DNA from: an uncultured Clostridia bacterium | Lineage (GTDB): Bacteria > Bacillota > Clostridia > Lachnospirales > CAG-274 | Assembly: GCA_947629215.1 (NCBI GenBank) | Contig: CANRCU010000042.1 | Location: 1 to 11,714, forward strand | DNA: 11,714 nucleotides | Direction of reading: 5' to 3' | Shown: positions 1 to 6,975 of the stretch, one piece after another | How positions within the stretch are numbered: the first letter of the stretch is position 1 | Layout: each line of letters begins with the position of its first letter | Program-made: the position numbers and the translations under genes | The notes under the pieces: generated by a model | Database searches by the model: none | What the model was told of the DNA's origin: nothing | The model's input: only the letters and a program-made list of their open reading frames with translations

Positions 1-3
1 AAG

Positions 4-50
4 GTCCTCCTTTGGTATTTTGTTTTCTGTCAAATTCAATTATACCATTA
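4..50 (-). promoter_or_regulatory. Leftward extended -10 promoter and Shine-Dalgarno site for a gene just off the left edge
   Basis: On the minus strand, TATAAT lies at 39-44 and is preceded by TGG, which gives an extended -10 (TGnTATAAT). No good -35 is visible, as is usual for extended -10 promoters. Further along the minus strand, AAAGGAGGA at 5-13 is a near-perfect Shine-Dalgarno site. The start codon it serves would sit within a few bases beyond position 1, so the coding sequence itself is not in the window. The gene's identity cannot be judged. It would be divergent from rph. Confidence 0.55.
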
Positions 51-124
51 AAAGGTTGGACCTTGTTTTTTATTTTTTTAGTGTTACCTATCTATTGTAC
101 CTCAACAATTAAATTACAAAAAAT

Positions 125-190
125 TAAAAAAATGACTTTTATTTGTGGTCTGTTTGTGGTAAAATATTATAAGATAGTTTTAGGGAGGGA
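125..190 (+). promoter_or_regulatory. Probable rph promoter region and ribosome binding site
   Basis: The AT-rich leader before rph contains -10-like sequences (TAAAAT and TATTAT around 160-172) and TTGTGG about 16 nt upstream of TATTAT as a weak -35. The exact promoter cannot be fixed by eye. An octamer, TTTGTGGT, occurs twice close together here. AGGGAGG at 182-188 is a strong Shine-Dalgarno site 7 nt before the ATG at 196, and it decides the rph start. Confidence 0.4.
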
Positions 191-195
191 AAAAT

Positions 196-930
196 ATGAG
201 TGCAGAAATAAGAAAAAGAGCGGACGGCAGGGGCTTTGACGAGCTGCGTCCCGTTAAGATAACAAAAAATTACATAATACATCCCGAAGGTTCGGTGCTT
301 ATAGAAATGGGCAATACAAAAGTTATATGCAATGCAACGGTCGAGGATAATGTTCCTCCGTTTAAAAAAATGAGCGGGGAAGGCTGGATAACAGCCGAAT
401 ATGCAATGCTGCCAAGGGCAACAAACACAAGGAACAAGCGTGATATATCAAGGGGTAAGCAGAATGCCCGCGGCGTTGAGATACAACGCCTTATAGGGCG
501 TTCACTCAGAATGGCTGCGGATCTCAGTCTCCTTGGCGAAAGGACGATAATTGTTGACTGTGATGTCATACAAGCGGACGGCGGCACACGGACCGCATCC
601 GTGACGGGCGGTTTTGTGGCTTTATATCTTGCCTGCGAAAAACTTGTTGCAGAAGGCATACTTGAAAAAAGTCCGATAGTAAACTTTGTATCGGCAGTCA
701 GTGTCGGCATAGTAGCAGGTCAGCCGTCGTTGGATCTTTGCTATACCGAAGATTCCTCTGCCGAGGTGGATATGAATGTTGTAATGACCGATAAAGGCAG
801 ATTTATAGAATTGCAGGGTACGGGCGAAAACAATACTTTTGATACCACGGAACTTAACAAATTGTTGGAGCTTGCAAGACACGGCAACCAAAAACTTAAT
901 GAAATCCAAAGGCAGGTGTTAGGCTTATGA
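196..930 (+). CDS. rph: Ribonuclease PH
   Basis: This 244-residue protein has the full length of the RNase PH family, phosphorolytic 3'-5' exoribonucleases that trim the 3' ends of tRNA precursors and other RNAs, releasing nucleoside diphosphates. Visible landmarks are the N-terminal RADGR (8-12), a basic stretch around R82-R86, GRSLR at 101-105, the phosphate-binding GGTRT at 129-133, and the metal-binding acidic pair D180 and D186 in LDLCYTEDSSAEVDMN. All key residues appear intact, so an active ring-forming enzyme is expected. The ATG at 196 is supported by AGGGAGG 7 nt upstream. Its last bases overlap the next gene by 4 nt (ATGA). The pairing with an XTP pyrophosphatase and a small phosphoesterase matches the Bacillus order rph-ysnA-ysnB. 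Identification is confident. Confidence 0.97.
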   Translation: MSAEIRKRADGRGFDELRPVKITKNYIIHPEGSVLIEMGNTKVICNATVEDNVPPFKKMSGEGWITAEYAMLPRATNTRNKRDISRGKQNARGVEIQRLIGRSLRMAADLSLLGERTIIVDCDVIQADGGTRTASVTGGFVALYLACEKLVAEGILEKSPIVNFVSAVSVGIVAGQPSLDLCYTEDSSAEVDMNVVMTDKGRFIELQGTGENNTFDTTELNKLLELARHGNQKLNEIQRQVLGL

Positions 931-1520
931 AAGTTGTATTTGCTACAAAAAACGAAAACAAGCTGAAAGAGATAAGAGAAATATTGGGGGACGAATTTGA
1001 AGTCATATCCATGACCGAAGCGGGTATAGATACCGAAATAATCGAGGACGGAGAAACTTTTGAGGACAATGCCATCAAAAAAGCCGAAACGGTAATGAAA
1101 AGCTGCGATATGGTAGTTTTGGCTGATGATTCGGGGCTTGAGATAGACTATCTGAATAAAGAACCGGGTATATATTCGTCGCGTTATCTTGGTGAAGATA
1201 CCCCATATACCGAGAAGAATAAAGTCATTCTTGAAAGAATGAAAGATGCAAGGGGTTCTCAGCGGACAGCAAGATTTGTGTGTGCTGTTGCTGCGGCGGT
1301 ACCGAAAAAATATACAATAATTGCCAAAGAAACCATAGAGGGCGTTATAGCCCAAGAGCCTAAGGGTGAAAACGGTTTCGGCTATGACCCTATCTTCTAT
1401 GTGCCTAAGCTGAAAAAAACCACAGCCGAGCTTTCAATGGAAGAAAAAAACAAAATAAGCCATAGAGGGAAGGCTTTAAGAGCGGTAGCGGAAAGACTAA
1501 AAAAAATATACATAAAATAG
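927..1520 (+). CDS. rdgB: XTP/dITP pyrophosphatase (Ham1/RdgB family)
   Basis: This 197-residue protein matches the usual length of the house-cleaning nucleotide pyrophosphatase that converts XTP, dITP or ITP to the monophosphate plus pyrophosphate, keeping deaminated purines out of DNA and RNA. Motifs in order: the nucleotide-binding N-terminus FATKNENKLKEI (5-16), ETFEDNAIKKA (43-53), the metal and active-site segment LADDSGLEID (65-74) followed by PGIYSSRY (80-87), GENGFGYDPIF (147-157) and SHRGKALRA (178-186). The start ATG overlaps the rph stop as ATGA. Only a weak purine-rich site (GGCAGG) precedes it, so translational coupling to rph is likely. Nothing appears missing. Confidence 0.96.
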   Translation: MKVVFATKNENKLKEIREILGDEFEVISMTEAGIDTEIIEDGETFEDNAIKKAETVMKSCDMVVLADDSGLEIDYLNKEPGIYSSRYLGEDTPYTEKNKVILERMKDARGSQRTARFVCAVAAAVPKKYTIIAKETIEGVIAQEPKGENGFGYDPIFYVPKLKKTTAELSMEEKNKISHRGKALRAVAERLKKIYIK

Positions 1521-1523
1521 ATC

Positions 1524-2006
1524 ATGAGAGTATTGATATTAAGCGACACACACCGCAGTATGGGGCGTGTGGTCAAATTGATGAAAGATATACAAAACGA
1601 TATAGATATTATCATACATCTTGGCGATAATACGGAAGATGCAGAGTTTATAAGAAAACATTACGGAAAGCCCGTCTATAATGTTTCCGGAAACTGCGAC
1701 AGCGATATTTCTGTTCCCGAGGAAGATATTGTATATCTTGAGGGGGTTAAGATATTTATTACGCATGGTCACAGATACGGTGTGAAGTACGGTGTGACCG
1801 ATAATGTTGTTTACCGTGCGCTTGAAGTCGGCGCGGATATTTGCCTTTTCGGTCATACGCATATGCCGCACATGGAAAACGTGAGCGGTGTTATTGTTAT
1901 GAATCCGGGCAGTATCTCCGTGCCGCGCGGCGGTTCGGAACCGAGTTACGGTATAATAAATCTTATTGAACGGGACATCTATCCGTCAATAGTTAATTAC
2001 AAATAA
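1524..2006 (+). CDS. YfcE/YsnB-type metallophosphoesterase
   Basis: This 160-residue calcineurin-like phosphoesterase is of the compact MJ0936/YfcE/YsnB type. The metal-binding motifs are complete: D8 and H10 in LSDTH, D35 in HLGDN, N57 in SGNCD, H81 in ITHGH, and H111/H113 in LFGHTH, followed by the family-typical MNPGS (126-130) and SVPRGG. Family members are metal-dependent phosphodiesterases acting on model substrates; the natural substrate is not established. The gene begins 3 nt after the rdgB stop, with no clear Shine-Dalgarno site, suggesting translational re-initiation. It corresponds by position and type to ysnB downstream of rph-ysnA in Bacillus. Family identity is sure; the physiological role is open. 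Confidence 0.93.
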   Translation: MRVLILSDTHRSMGRVVKLMKDIQNDIDIIIHLGDNTEDAEFIRKHYGKPVYNVSGNCDSDISVPEEDIVYLEGVKIFITHGHRYGVKYGVTDNVVYRALEVGADICLFGHTHMPHMENVSGVIVMNPGSISVPRGGSEPSYGIINLIERDIYPSIVNYK

Positions 2007-2030
2007 AGTTTAAATTAAGAAGGAAAATTT

Positions 2031-4175
2031 ATGTTCGATGAAATACTCGCTTTGCAGCAGGAATTTGGCTTAAAGCGTACACAAGCCGAAAACACTGTAA
2101 AGCTTATTGACGAGGGGAATACCATTCCCTTCATTGCACGTTACAGAAAAGAAAAAACAGGCTCTCTTGACGACAGGGTGTTAAGAGAGCTTTATGACAG
2201 ATTGCTCTATTTGCGAAATTTGCATGAAAAATGCGAACAGACAAAAAAACTTATCGACGAACAGGGCGCTTTGAGTGATGAGATAGTTATTGCGCTGGAA
2301 AACGCAAAAACTCTTTCTGAATTGGAAGATATTTACAGACCTTTCAGACCCAAACGCCGTACCCGTGCAACTGTGGCAAAAGAAAAAGGTCTTGAACCGC
2401 TTGCAAGTTTGATACAATTGCAGCTTTCCGACAATGTACATAAAGAGGCTGAAAAATTTGTCAATGCCGAAAAGGGCGTAGACACAGCCGAACAAGCCAT
2501 AGAAGGCGCTATGGATATTATTGCCGAATATATATCCGATAATGCGGAATACCGGAAAATCATCAGAGATCTGACAATAAATAGAGGTATTATTGCTGTA
2601 AAGGCTGCAAAAGACGATGAAAAATCGGTATATGAAATGTACAGTGATTACAGAGAACCCGTACAAAAAATAGCCGGTCATCGTGTGCTTGCCATAAACC
2701 GCGGTGAAAAAGAAGGTTTTCTCTCGGTCACGCTTGAAGCACCGACAGAGGAGATTTATAAAAAATTACAGACTAAAATTATTGTAACAAAAAATGACGA
2801 GCTGAAAAAACTTTTAACCGATGTAATAGACGACAGCTATAAACGGCTTATTGCGCCGTCTGTGGAACGTGAGGTAAGAAATGACCTTACGGAAAAAGCG
2901 GAAGAAAGCGCAATAAAGGTTTTCGGCGAAAATCTGCGCCAGCTGCTTTTACAAGCGCCGATAAAAGGCAAAGTGGTGCTTGCGCTTGACCCGGGTTACA
3001 GAAACGGCTGCAAAGTCGCTGTTATAGACGGTTTCGGCAAAGTACTCGATACGGGTATCATTTACCCCGTACCCCCGTATAATAAGGTCGAGGCTGCCAA
3101 TAAAATAATCACGGCTATGATAAACAAGCACAATGTGGATATAATAGCCATCGGCAACGGTACGGCATCAAGGGAAACAGAGCAGTTTGCCGTCGATCTT
3201 ATAAAAAAACTGAATAAAAAAATTTATTATATTATAGTAAACGAGGCGGGAGCGTCGGTATATTCCGCGTCAAAGCTTGGCTCGGAGGAATTTCCGGATT
3301 TTGATGTTTCGCTCAGAAGTGCAGTTTCCATAGGTAGACGATTGCAAGATCCCCTTGCCGAGCTTGTCAAAATAGACCCAAAGAGTATCGGGGTAGGGCA
3401 GTATCAGCATGATATGAACCAGAAACGTCTTGGCGAAACTTTGGGCGGCGTTGTGGAGGACTGCGTAAACAGTGTCGGCATAGATTTGAATACAGCATCT
3501 CCGTCGCTGCTTTGTTATATTTCGGGTATATCTTCGGCGGTGGCAAAAAATATAGTCGCTTATCGTGAGGAAAACGGTCCGTTTACAAACAGAAAACAGC
3601 TTTTAAAAGTCGCAAAACTCGGTCCTAAGGCTTTTGAACAGTGCGCAGGCTTTTTAAGGATAACCGACGGTACCGAATTGCTTGACAATACGGGCGTTCA
3701 CCCCGAAAGTTACCCTGCGGCGGAATCGCTGCTTGAAAAGATAGGCTGTACCAAAACAGATATTGGCATAAAGGGCTTGGATCTGTCGGGCAAAATAAAA
3801 GATACAAAGAAACTTGCGGAAGATATTGGTATAGGCGAACCTACTCTTATCGATATAATAAAAGAGCTTGAAAAGCCCGGACGTGACCCACGGGATGAGA
3901 TGCCTGCACCGATATTGAGAAACGATGTGCTTGGTATGGAAGATCTTCGGGAAGGTATGATAATGAAGGGTACTGTGCGCAGTATTTTGGATTTTGGCGC
4001 ATTCGTGGATATAGGCGTACATCAGGACGGACTTGTGCATATATCACAAATGGCAAACAGACGCATCAGACATCCGCTTGATGTTGTGCATGTCGGCGAT
4101 GTTGTTGAGGTAAAAGTACTTAGTGTGGATGTCAAAAAAGGCAGAATATCTTTATCAATGCTCACAGACAGATAG
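2031..4175 (+). CDS. tex: Tex-family RNA-binding transcription accessory protein
   Basis: This 714-residue protein shows the full Tex architecture. An N-terminal helical Tex_N region (about 1-195, with the typical NTIPFIARYRKEKTGSLDD at 30-48) is followed by a YqgF/RNase H-like domain starting near GKVVLALDPGYRNGCKVAV (313-331). A helix-hairpin-helix region comes next (about 485-545, LNTASPSLLCYISGIS and GPFTNRKQLLKVAKLG), then a linker and a C-terminal S1 RNA-binding domain (about 641-711, GTVRSILDFGAFVDIG and DGLVHIS). Tex proteins are conserved nucleic-acid binding proteins related to eukaryotic Spt6 and are implicated in transcription and RNA metabolism. The B. subtilis homologue is YdcI. 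The ATG is preceded by AGAAGGA about 6 nt upstream. It lies 24 nt after the phosphoesterase, so it is probably the last gene of the rph operon. Confidence 0.96.
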   Translation: MFDEILALQQEFGLKRTQAENTVKLIDEGNTIPFIARYRKEKTGSLDDRVLRELYDRLLYLRNLHEKCEQTKKLIDEQGALSDEIVIALENAKTLSELEDIYRPFRPKRRTRATVAKEKGLEPLASLIQLQLSDNVHKEAEKFVNAEKGVDTAEQAIEGAMDIIAEYISDNAEYRKIIRDLTINRGIIAVKAAKDDEKSVYEMYSDYREPVQKIAGHRVLAINRGEKEGFLSVTLEAPTEEIYKKLQTKIIVTKNDELKKLLTDVIDDSYKRLIAPSVEREVRNDLTEKAEESAIKVFGENLRQLLLQAPIKGKVVLALDPGYRNGCKVAVIDGFGKVLDTGIIYPVPPYNKVEAANKIITAMINKHNVDIIAIGNGTASRETEQFAVDLIKKLNKKIYYIIVNEAGASVYSASKLGSEEFPDFDVSLRSAVSIGRRLQDPLAELVKIDPKSIGVGQYQHDMNQKRLGETLGGVVEDCVNSVGIDLNTASPSLLCYISGISSAVAKNIVAYREENGPFTNRKQLLKVAKLGPKAFEQCAGFLRITDGTELLDNTGVHPESYPAAESLLEKIGCTKTDIGIKGLDLSGKIKDTKKLAEDIGIGEPTLIDIIKELEKPGRDPRDEMPAPILRNDVLGMEDLREGMIMKGTVRSILDFGAFVDIGVHQDGLVHISQMANRRIRHPLDVVHVGDVVEVKVLSVDVKKGRISLSMLTDR

Positions 4176-4206
4176 TTCATTACAAGAAATTTGTTTATAA
4201 ACAAAA

Positions 4207-4230
4207 GCTCACGGTTATACAGCCGTGAGC
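4207..4230. terminator. Hairpin terminator between tex and the convergent DUF1540 gene
   Basis: GCTCACGG at 4207-4214 pairs perfectly with CCGTGAGC at 4223-4230 around an 8-nt loop. On the plus strand the tail is CTTGTTGT, a weak U tract. On the minus strand the hairpin is followed by TTTTGT, which is better. It lies 31 nt after the tex stop and 47 nt beyond the stop of the leftward small gene, so it probably serves both as a bidirectional terminator. Confidence 0.75.
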
Positions 4231-4277
4231 CTTGTTGTAAATAAACCGAGGAAATCAAAAATGAGTATCAGTCAATA

Positions 4278-4433
4278 TCAATTAAGTTCAAAACTGCGGC
4301 ATTCCGTTTCGGAACAGTCAGTCGCGCAGGCGCAGCCATCGCTGCCGACTGTTATATCCTTTAGTGAACAGTATTGCTTGTCATTGTGTTTGCAGCTGTC
4401 CACACGGCATTTGATAGATTCGTTAATAGGCAT
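4278..4433 (-). CDS. DUF1540-family cysteine-rich mini-protein
   Basis: This 51-residue protein starts at the ATG at 4431-4433, which has a strong GGAGGT Shine-Dalgarno site (4441-4446) 7 nt upstream. A longer in-frame reading to 4568 would run through that site and is less likely. Seven cysteines are present (C9, C14, C22, C34, C36, C40, C45) in an arrangement that fits the DUF1540 pattern: two closely spaced cysteines, a third before a short I-x-V-G stretch (here DITVGSDG), and a C-terminal cysteine followed by x-x-F. The motif suggests a small metal-binding or disulfide knot-like fold, but the function of the family is not established. It is transcribed away from the dipeptidase gene and converges on tex. 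There is no signal peptide or membrane segment. Confidence 0.82.
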   Translation of the reverse strand: MPINESIKCRVDSCKHNDKQYCSLKDITVGSDGCACATDCSETECRSFELN

Positions 4434-4512
4434 TTTAAGCACCTCCAATTTTATTTTGTAATTATATTGTGCCTGTCTGACGTTATTTTTATTCATAAAA
4501 TGAGGTGATTTT
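4434..4512. promoter_or_regulatory. Divergent promoter region between the DUF1540 gene and the dipeptidase
   Basis: This 79-nt AT-rich region must hold the starts for both outward-facing genes. On the minus strand an exact TATAAT lies within CAATATAATTAC upstream of the DUF1540 Shine-Dalgarno site; no good -35 was found for it. On the plus strand TAAAAT at 4495-4500 and TATATT further left are only weak -10 candidates. GAGGTG at 4502-4507 is the dipeptidase Shine-Dalgarno site. Confidence 0.4.
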
Positions 4513-5430
4513 TTGAAAATGTTTGATTTGCATTGCGATACGCTTACAAAGTGTATGAATGACGGCAAAGAATTATATGATAACGATTTGCAAAACAGCC
4601 TTTTGCAGTTATTGAAATACGAATATCCGTGCCAGATATTTGCAATTTTTACAGACGACGAATATATTGAAAATGCATATTCTTATGCAAAATCGGCAAT
4701 AGATTTTTATAATAGACAGAAGATAAAATATCTCGATTATCTGACAGATTTTTCTGCAAACCCCGAAAAGAATAGGGTAAACGCTATCTTGTCAATAGAG
4801 GGTGGCGAACCGATAGAAAGTATAGAAATGCTTGACGAATTTTACGAGCTTGGGGTCAGGCTTGTCACACTTACCTGGAACAGGGTGAACAAACTCGGCA
4901 GCGGCGCTCTCAGCGGTGACGAAGGGGGTCTGACGAAATTTGGGAAAGATATTGTGCGCAGAATGAACAAACTGAACATGGTCATAGATGTTTCACACCT
5001 TAACGAGCGCGGTTTTTGGGACACTGTGGAAATAACCGAAAAACCGATAGCGGCAACACACTCAAATTGTTATGAGATATGCGGGCATTTACGCAATCTG
5101 AAAGACAGCCAAATAAAAGAAATAGTAAATACGGGCGGTATCATAGGTGTAAATCTGTACCCGCCGTTTTTGGGTGAGGATGTAAAAACAGTCGATATTT
5201 TAAAACACATTGAACATTTTTTATTTCTGGGCTGTGAAAATTCGCTTTGCCTCGGCTGTGATTTTGACGGTATATCCTGTACACCCAAGGGAATCGGATG
5301 TATGGCTGATATGAAAAAACTATATGCGGAAATAATGAAAACTTTCGGGGAAAATATGGCAGATAAGCTGTTCTTTCAAAATGCTTACGATTTTTGGAAA
5401 GAGCCGACATATGTAAAAAAGTCAATTTGA
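4513..5430 (+). CDS. Membrane dipeptidase-like peptidase, family M19
   Basis: This 305-residue zinc peptidase belongs to the renal (membrane) dipeptidase family M19, whose members hydrolyse dipeptides and in some cases D-amino-acid-containing dipeptides. Zinc-site landmarks in order are HCD (H7, D9), E96 in ILSIEGGEP, H162 in VIDVSHL, H183 in ATHSN, and the substrate-site D250 in CDFDG. Where the mammalian enzyme has LTH, this one has LTWN (120-123), a variation I believe is common in bacterial homologues. No signal peptide or membrane segment is visible, so it is probably cytoplasmic. A TTG at 4513 lies 5 nt after GAGGTG; an ATG at 4519 is in frame but 11 nt away. Either would leave HCD intact. 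The unknown gene follows 21 nt after the stop in the same frame, probably as one operon. Confidence 0.92.
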   Translation: MKMFDLHCDTLTKCMNDGKELYDNDLQNSLLQLLKYEYPCQIFAIFTDDEYIENAYSYAKSAIDFYNRQKIKYLDYLTDFSANPEKNRVNAILSIEGGEPIESIEMLDEFYELGVRLVTLTWNRVNKLGSGALSGDEGGLTKFGKDIVRRMNKLNMVIDVSHLNERGFWDTVEITEKPIAATHSNCYEICGHLRNLKDSQIKEIVNTGGIIGVNLYPPFLGEDVKTVDILKHIEHFLFLGCENSLCLGCDFDGISCTPKGIGCMADMKKLYAEIMKTFGENMADKLFFQNAYDFWKEPTYVKKSI

Positions 5431-5438
5431 ATACTTTC

Positions 5439-5454
5439 GGGAGGAATTATTATA
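5439..5454 (+). promoter_or_regulatory. Shine-Dalgarno site followed by ATT/ATA instead of ATG
   Basis: GGGAGGA at 5439-5445 is one of the best ribosome binding sites in the window. At the expected distance the sequence reads ATT ATA AAA AAT CTG, with no ATG, GTG or TTG in any usable frame. A single G-to-A change in an ancestral ATG at 5452-5454 would explain it. Confidence 0.65.
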
Positions 5455-6510
5455 AAAAATCTGTTTACACGATTTGACGAAATACTTGCATGCAGAGATG
5501 AGGTCCTGCGTTATGCCGATATGCTGTGTTCTTACCTGCATGATGCCGAACAGCGCGCTACCAAAAAAGTTATCACAACACAGGGTTATGATTTGGGTAT
5601 CATTTGCCCAAGCCTTGTACGTCATATTGTTATCGGCGGACATAAAAAGGGAAGAATTGTCAAGACTATCCCCGAAGGGAAAAGTTACCAAATTATCTCT
5701 TATGATGCGGACGGTAAGCCGATAGCATTTCGCTCGGGGAATAAATTCGGTATCCAAAATGCCTATTTCTTTTTCCAGTACGGAGAATTTATTTGGGCGG
5801 CAGATATGAACGAAAAAGGCTCAATGCCTTACAGCAGGCTGCATCGTATTCGGTATGATGCGCAGGGACGTATTCTTTCTTTTTATACAATTGAAAAAAC
5901 TTTCCTTTTCGGTGAGGAATATGCCTATGCAGAGAGCAAACCTATCGAATGTCTGTATTATAATTATGTTCCGAATAGATTCCATACTTCCAAAGATGTA
6001 CCGGCAGGATATGAAGGTTCGCCGATGCGGTTATATCGCTATCTTATTTATGAAGATAAAATAGACGGCTATGAAAAAACGGGTGAGCAATTTGTGTTTA
6101 CCAAAACATTTAAGCGTAAGAAAACCAAAAGTACCGTTTCTCCGGAAGTACAATTCGTCAGGCAGCTTGACAGATTTCTGCGTAATGCCGAAATGTCGGA
6201 AAACAGCGGTGTGTATTTTGAACTGCACGAGGGAAATGACGATATGTACCGGATATATGTTGATATTACCCCAAAATTTGATGCAGAAAACGACGATTGG
6301 GCTTGCAATGCGGAAACGGTACTCGGAGAGATAAATATTACAAAACACTCGGATATGGAGTGGGAAGAAATACAAGACACGGCTGAGAATTTGATACGTT
6401 CCTATCTTGTAAAGGGCAGTTTCAAAGATAAATTGCTTTCATGCGCAGGGATAGGTACAGGGTTTGCCGAAGGGGATTTGATTTTAATATCAAGGCAGGC
6501 ACAGGTATAA
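5452..6510 (+). CDS. Unrecognised protein of about 352 residues with an apparent ATA start
   Basis: I do not recognise this protein. The open frame continues upstream of the first ATG (5521) without interruption to the dipeptidase stop. The strong Shine-Dalgarno site GGGAGGA (5439-5445) is 6 nt before ATA at 5452 (an ATT lies at 5449 and a CTG at 5461), while the ATG at 5521 has none at a usable distance. The predicted N-terminus is then KNLFTRFDEILACRDEVL. Two short YD-like stretches, SYDADGKPIAF and RYDAQGRILSF, recall YD/RHS-type repeats but are too few to assign that family. A basic patch (KTFKRKKTK) separates them from an acidic C-terminal half ending in GFAEGDLILISRQAQV. No signal peptide or transmembrane segment is seen. 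Codon use matches its neighbours, so it is probably a real gene co-transcribed with the dipeptidase. Function is unknown. Confidence 0.7.
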   Translation: MKNLFTRFDEILACRDEVLRYADMLCSYLHDAEQRATKKVITTQGYDLGIICPSLVRHIVIGGHKKGRIVKTIPEGKSYQIISYDADGKPIAFRSGNKFGIQNAYFFFQYGEFIWAADMNEKGSMPYSRLHRIRYDAQGRILSFYTIEKTFLFGEEYAYAESKPIECLYYNYVPNRFHTSKDVPAGYEGSPMRLYRYLIYEDKIDGYEKTGEQFVFTKTFKRKKTKSTVSPEVQFVRQLDRFLRNAEMSENSGVYFELHEGNDDMYRIYVDITPKFDAENDDWACNAETVLGEINITKHSDMEWEEIQDTAENLIRSYLVKGSFKDKLLSCAGIGTGFAEGDLILISRQAQV

Positions 6511-6520
6511 TATGAAGTAA

Positions 6521-6688
6521 ATGATATTTGTATTCATAACCGACGGTTTCGAGAAAAACGAAAATTCTCAAAGTAAATGCAACAGTGGTAAAAGTTGCAT
6601 TAAGTATAGGAAAACGGTAGCATTTAATATGAGAAACGGGCAAAAACATGGCAATTTTTATAAAAATAAAGAAAAATCTGCATGGTAA
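6521..6688 (+). CDS. Doubtful small ORF of 55 codons
   Basis: ATG at 6521, 10 nt after the stop of the unknown gene, opens a 55-residue frame beginning MIFVFITDGFEKNENSQ and ending KSAW. It is rich in K and N, holds two cysteines, and has no recognisable motif. Only a weak GAAG precedes the ATG, and an inverted repeat lies inside the frame. Its position in line with the preceding operon is the only argument in favour. Chance is the more likely explanation. Confidence 0.15.
   Translation: MIFVFITDGFEKNENSQSKCNSGKSCIKYRKTVAFNMRNGQKHGNFYKNKEKSAW
6576..6601. repeat. 8-bp inverted repeat
   Basis: AATGCAAC (6576-6583) and GTTGCATT (6594-6601) are perfect complements around a 10-nt loop. There is no U tract on either side, so this is not a standard terminator. 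It is the first of several hairpins in the gene-poor gap. Confidence 0.5.
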
Positions 6689-6722
6689 ACAAGTCTGAAT
6701 TTATAATTTAAGTGGAGGTGGC

Positions 6723-6753
6723 AGTAGGTGAGGCTGCAACAGCCCCGCTTACT
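6723..6753. repeat. GC-rich 14-bp hairpin with three-base loop
   Basis: AGTAGGTGAGGCTG (6723-6736) folds onto CAGCCCCGCTTACT (6740-6753) with a CAA loop. On the plus-strand RNA there are eleven Watson-Crick pairs, two G-U pairs and one A/C mismatch. The two G-U pairs exist only in plus-strand RNA (they become A/C mismatches on the other strand), which hints that the plus-strand transcript is the structured one. No U tract follows at once, so it is not an ordinary terminator. Confidence 0.6.
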
Positions 6754-6758
6754 TAACC

Positions 6759-6801
6759 GATAAAATGAAATTTTTCCATCTTCCAAATTTTCATTTTCAT
6801 C
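6759..6801. repeat. AT-rich inverted repeat
   Basis: AAAATGAAA (6762-6770) and TTTCATTTT (6789-6797) are perfect complements with an 18-nt loop. GAT and ATC extend the outer ends with a one-base bulge. It follows the GC-rich hairpin directly. The AT-rich composition makes a chance match possible. Confidence 0.35.
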
Positions 6802-6975
6802 CGAAGTTATTACAATATGACAAGCCCCTTCCGATTTATAATATAGATCTGCACTTTGACGCCTAACACCGTTTATTATAATAGAAGAATAATATATTCG
6901 TACTCCGCATATACTGAGTAGCAAGAATCGACGTTTTTTACAAAACTTTTGTATCAGGCAGGAATTTAATCCAAC

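Noticed and set aside
12..239. Plus-strand open frame over the rph leader
   Set aside because: It overlaps the rph start in another frame, has no Shine-Dalgarno site at its first ATG, and covers the promoter region.
741..1355. Long antisense frame opposite rph and rdgB
   Set aside because: It is opposite two well-conserved genes and matches no family; it is a by-product of their codon use.
4278..4568. Longer DUF1540 reading of 96 codons
   Set aside because: The upstream extension passes through the strong GGAGGT site and the divergent promoter region and has no cysteine-motif similarity; the 51-residue start is better.
5474..5725. Open frame starting TTG inside the unknown gene
   Set aside because: It lies about 28 nt from the SD and is a shadow in another frame; the 5452-6510 frame is longer and has coding-like composition.
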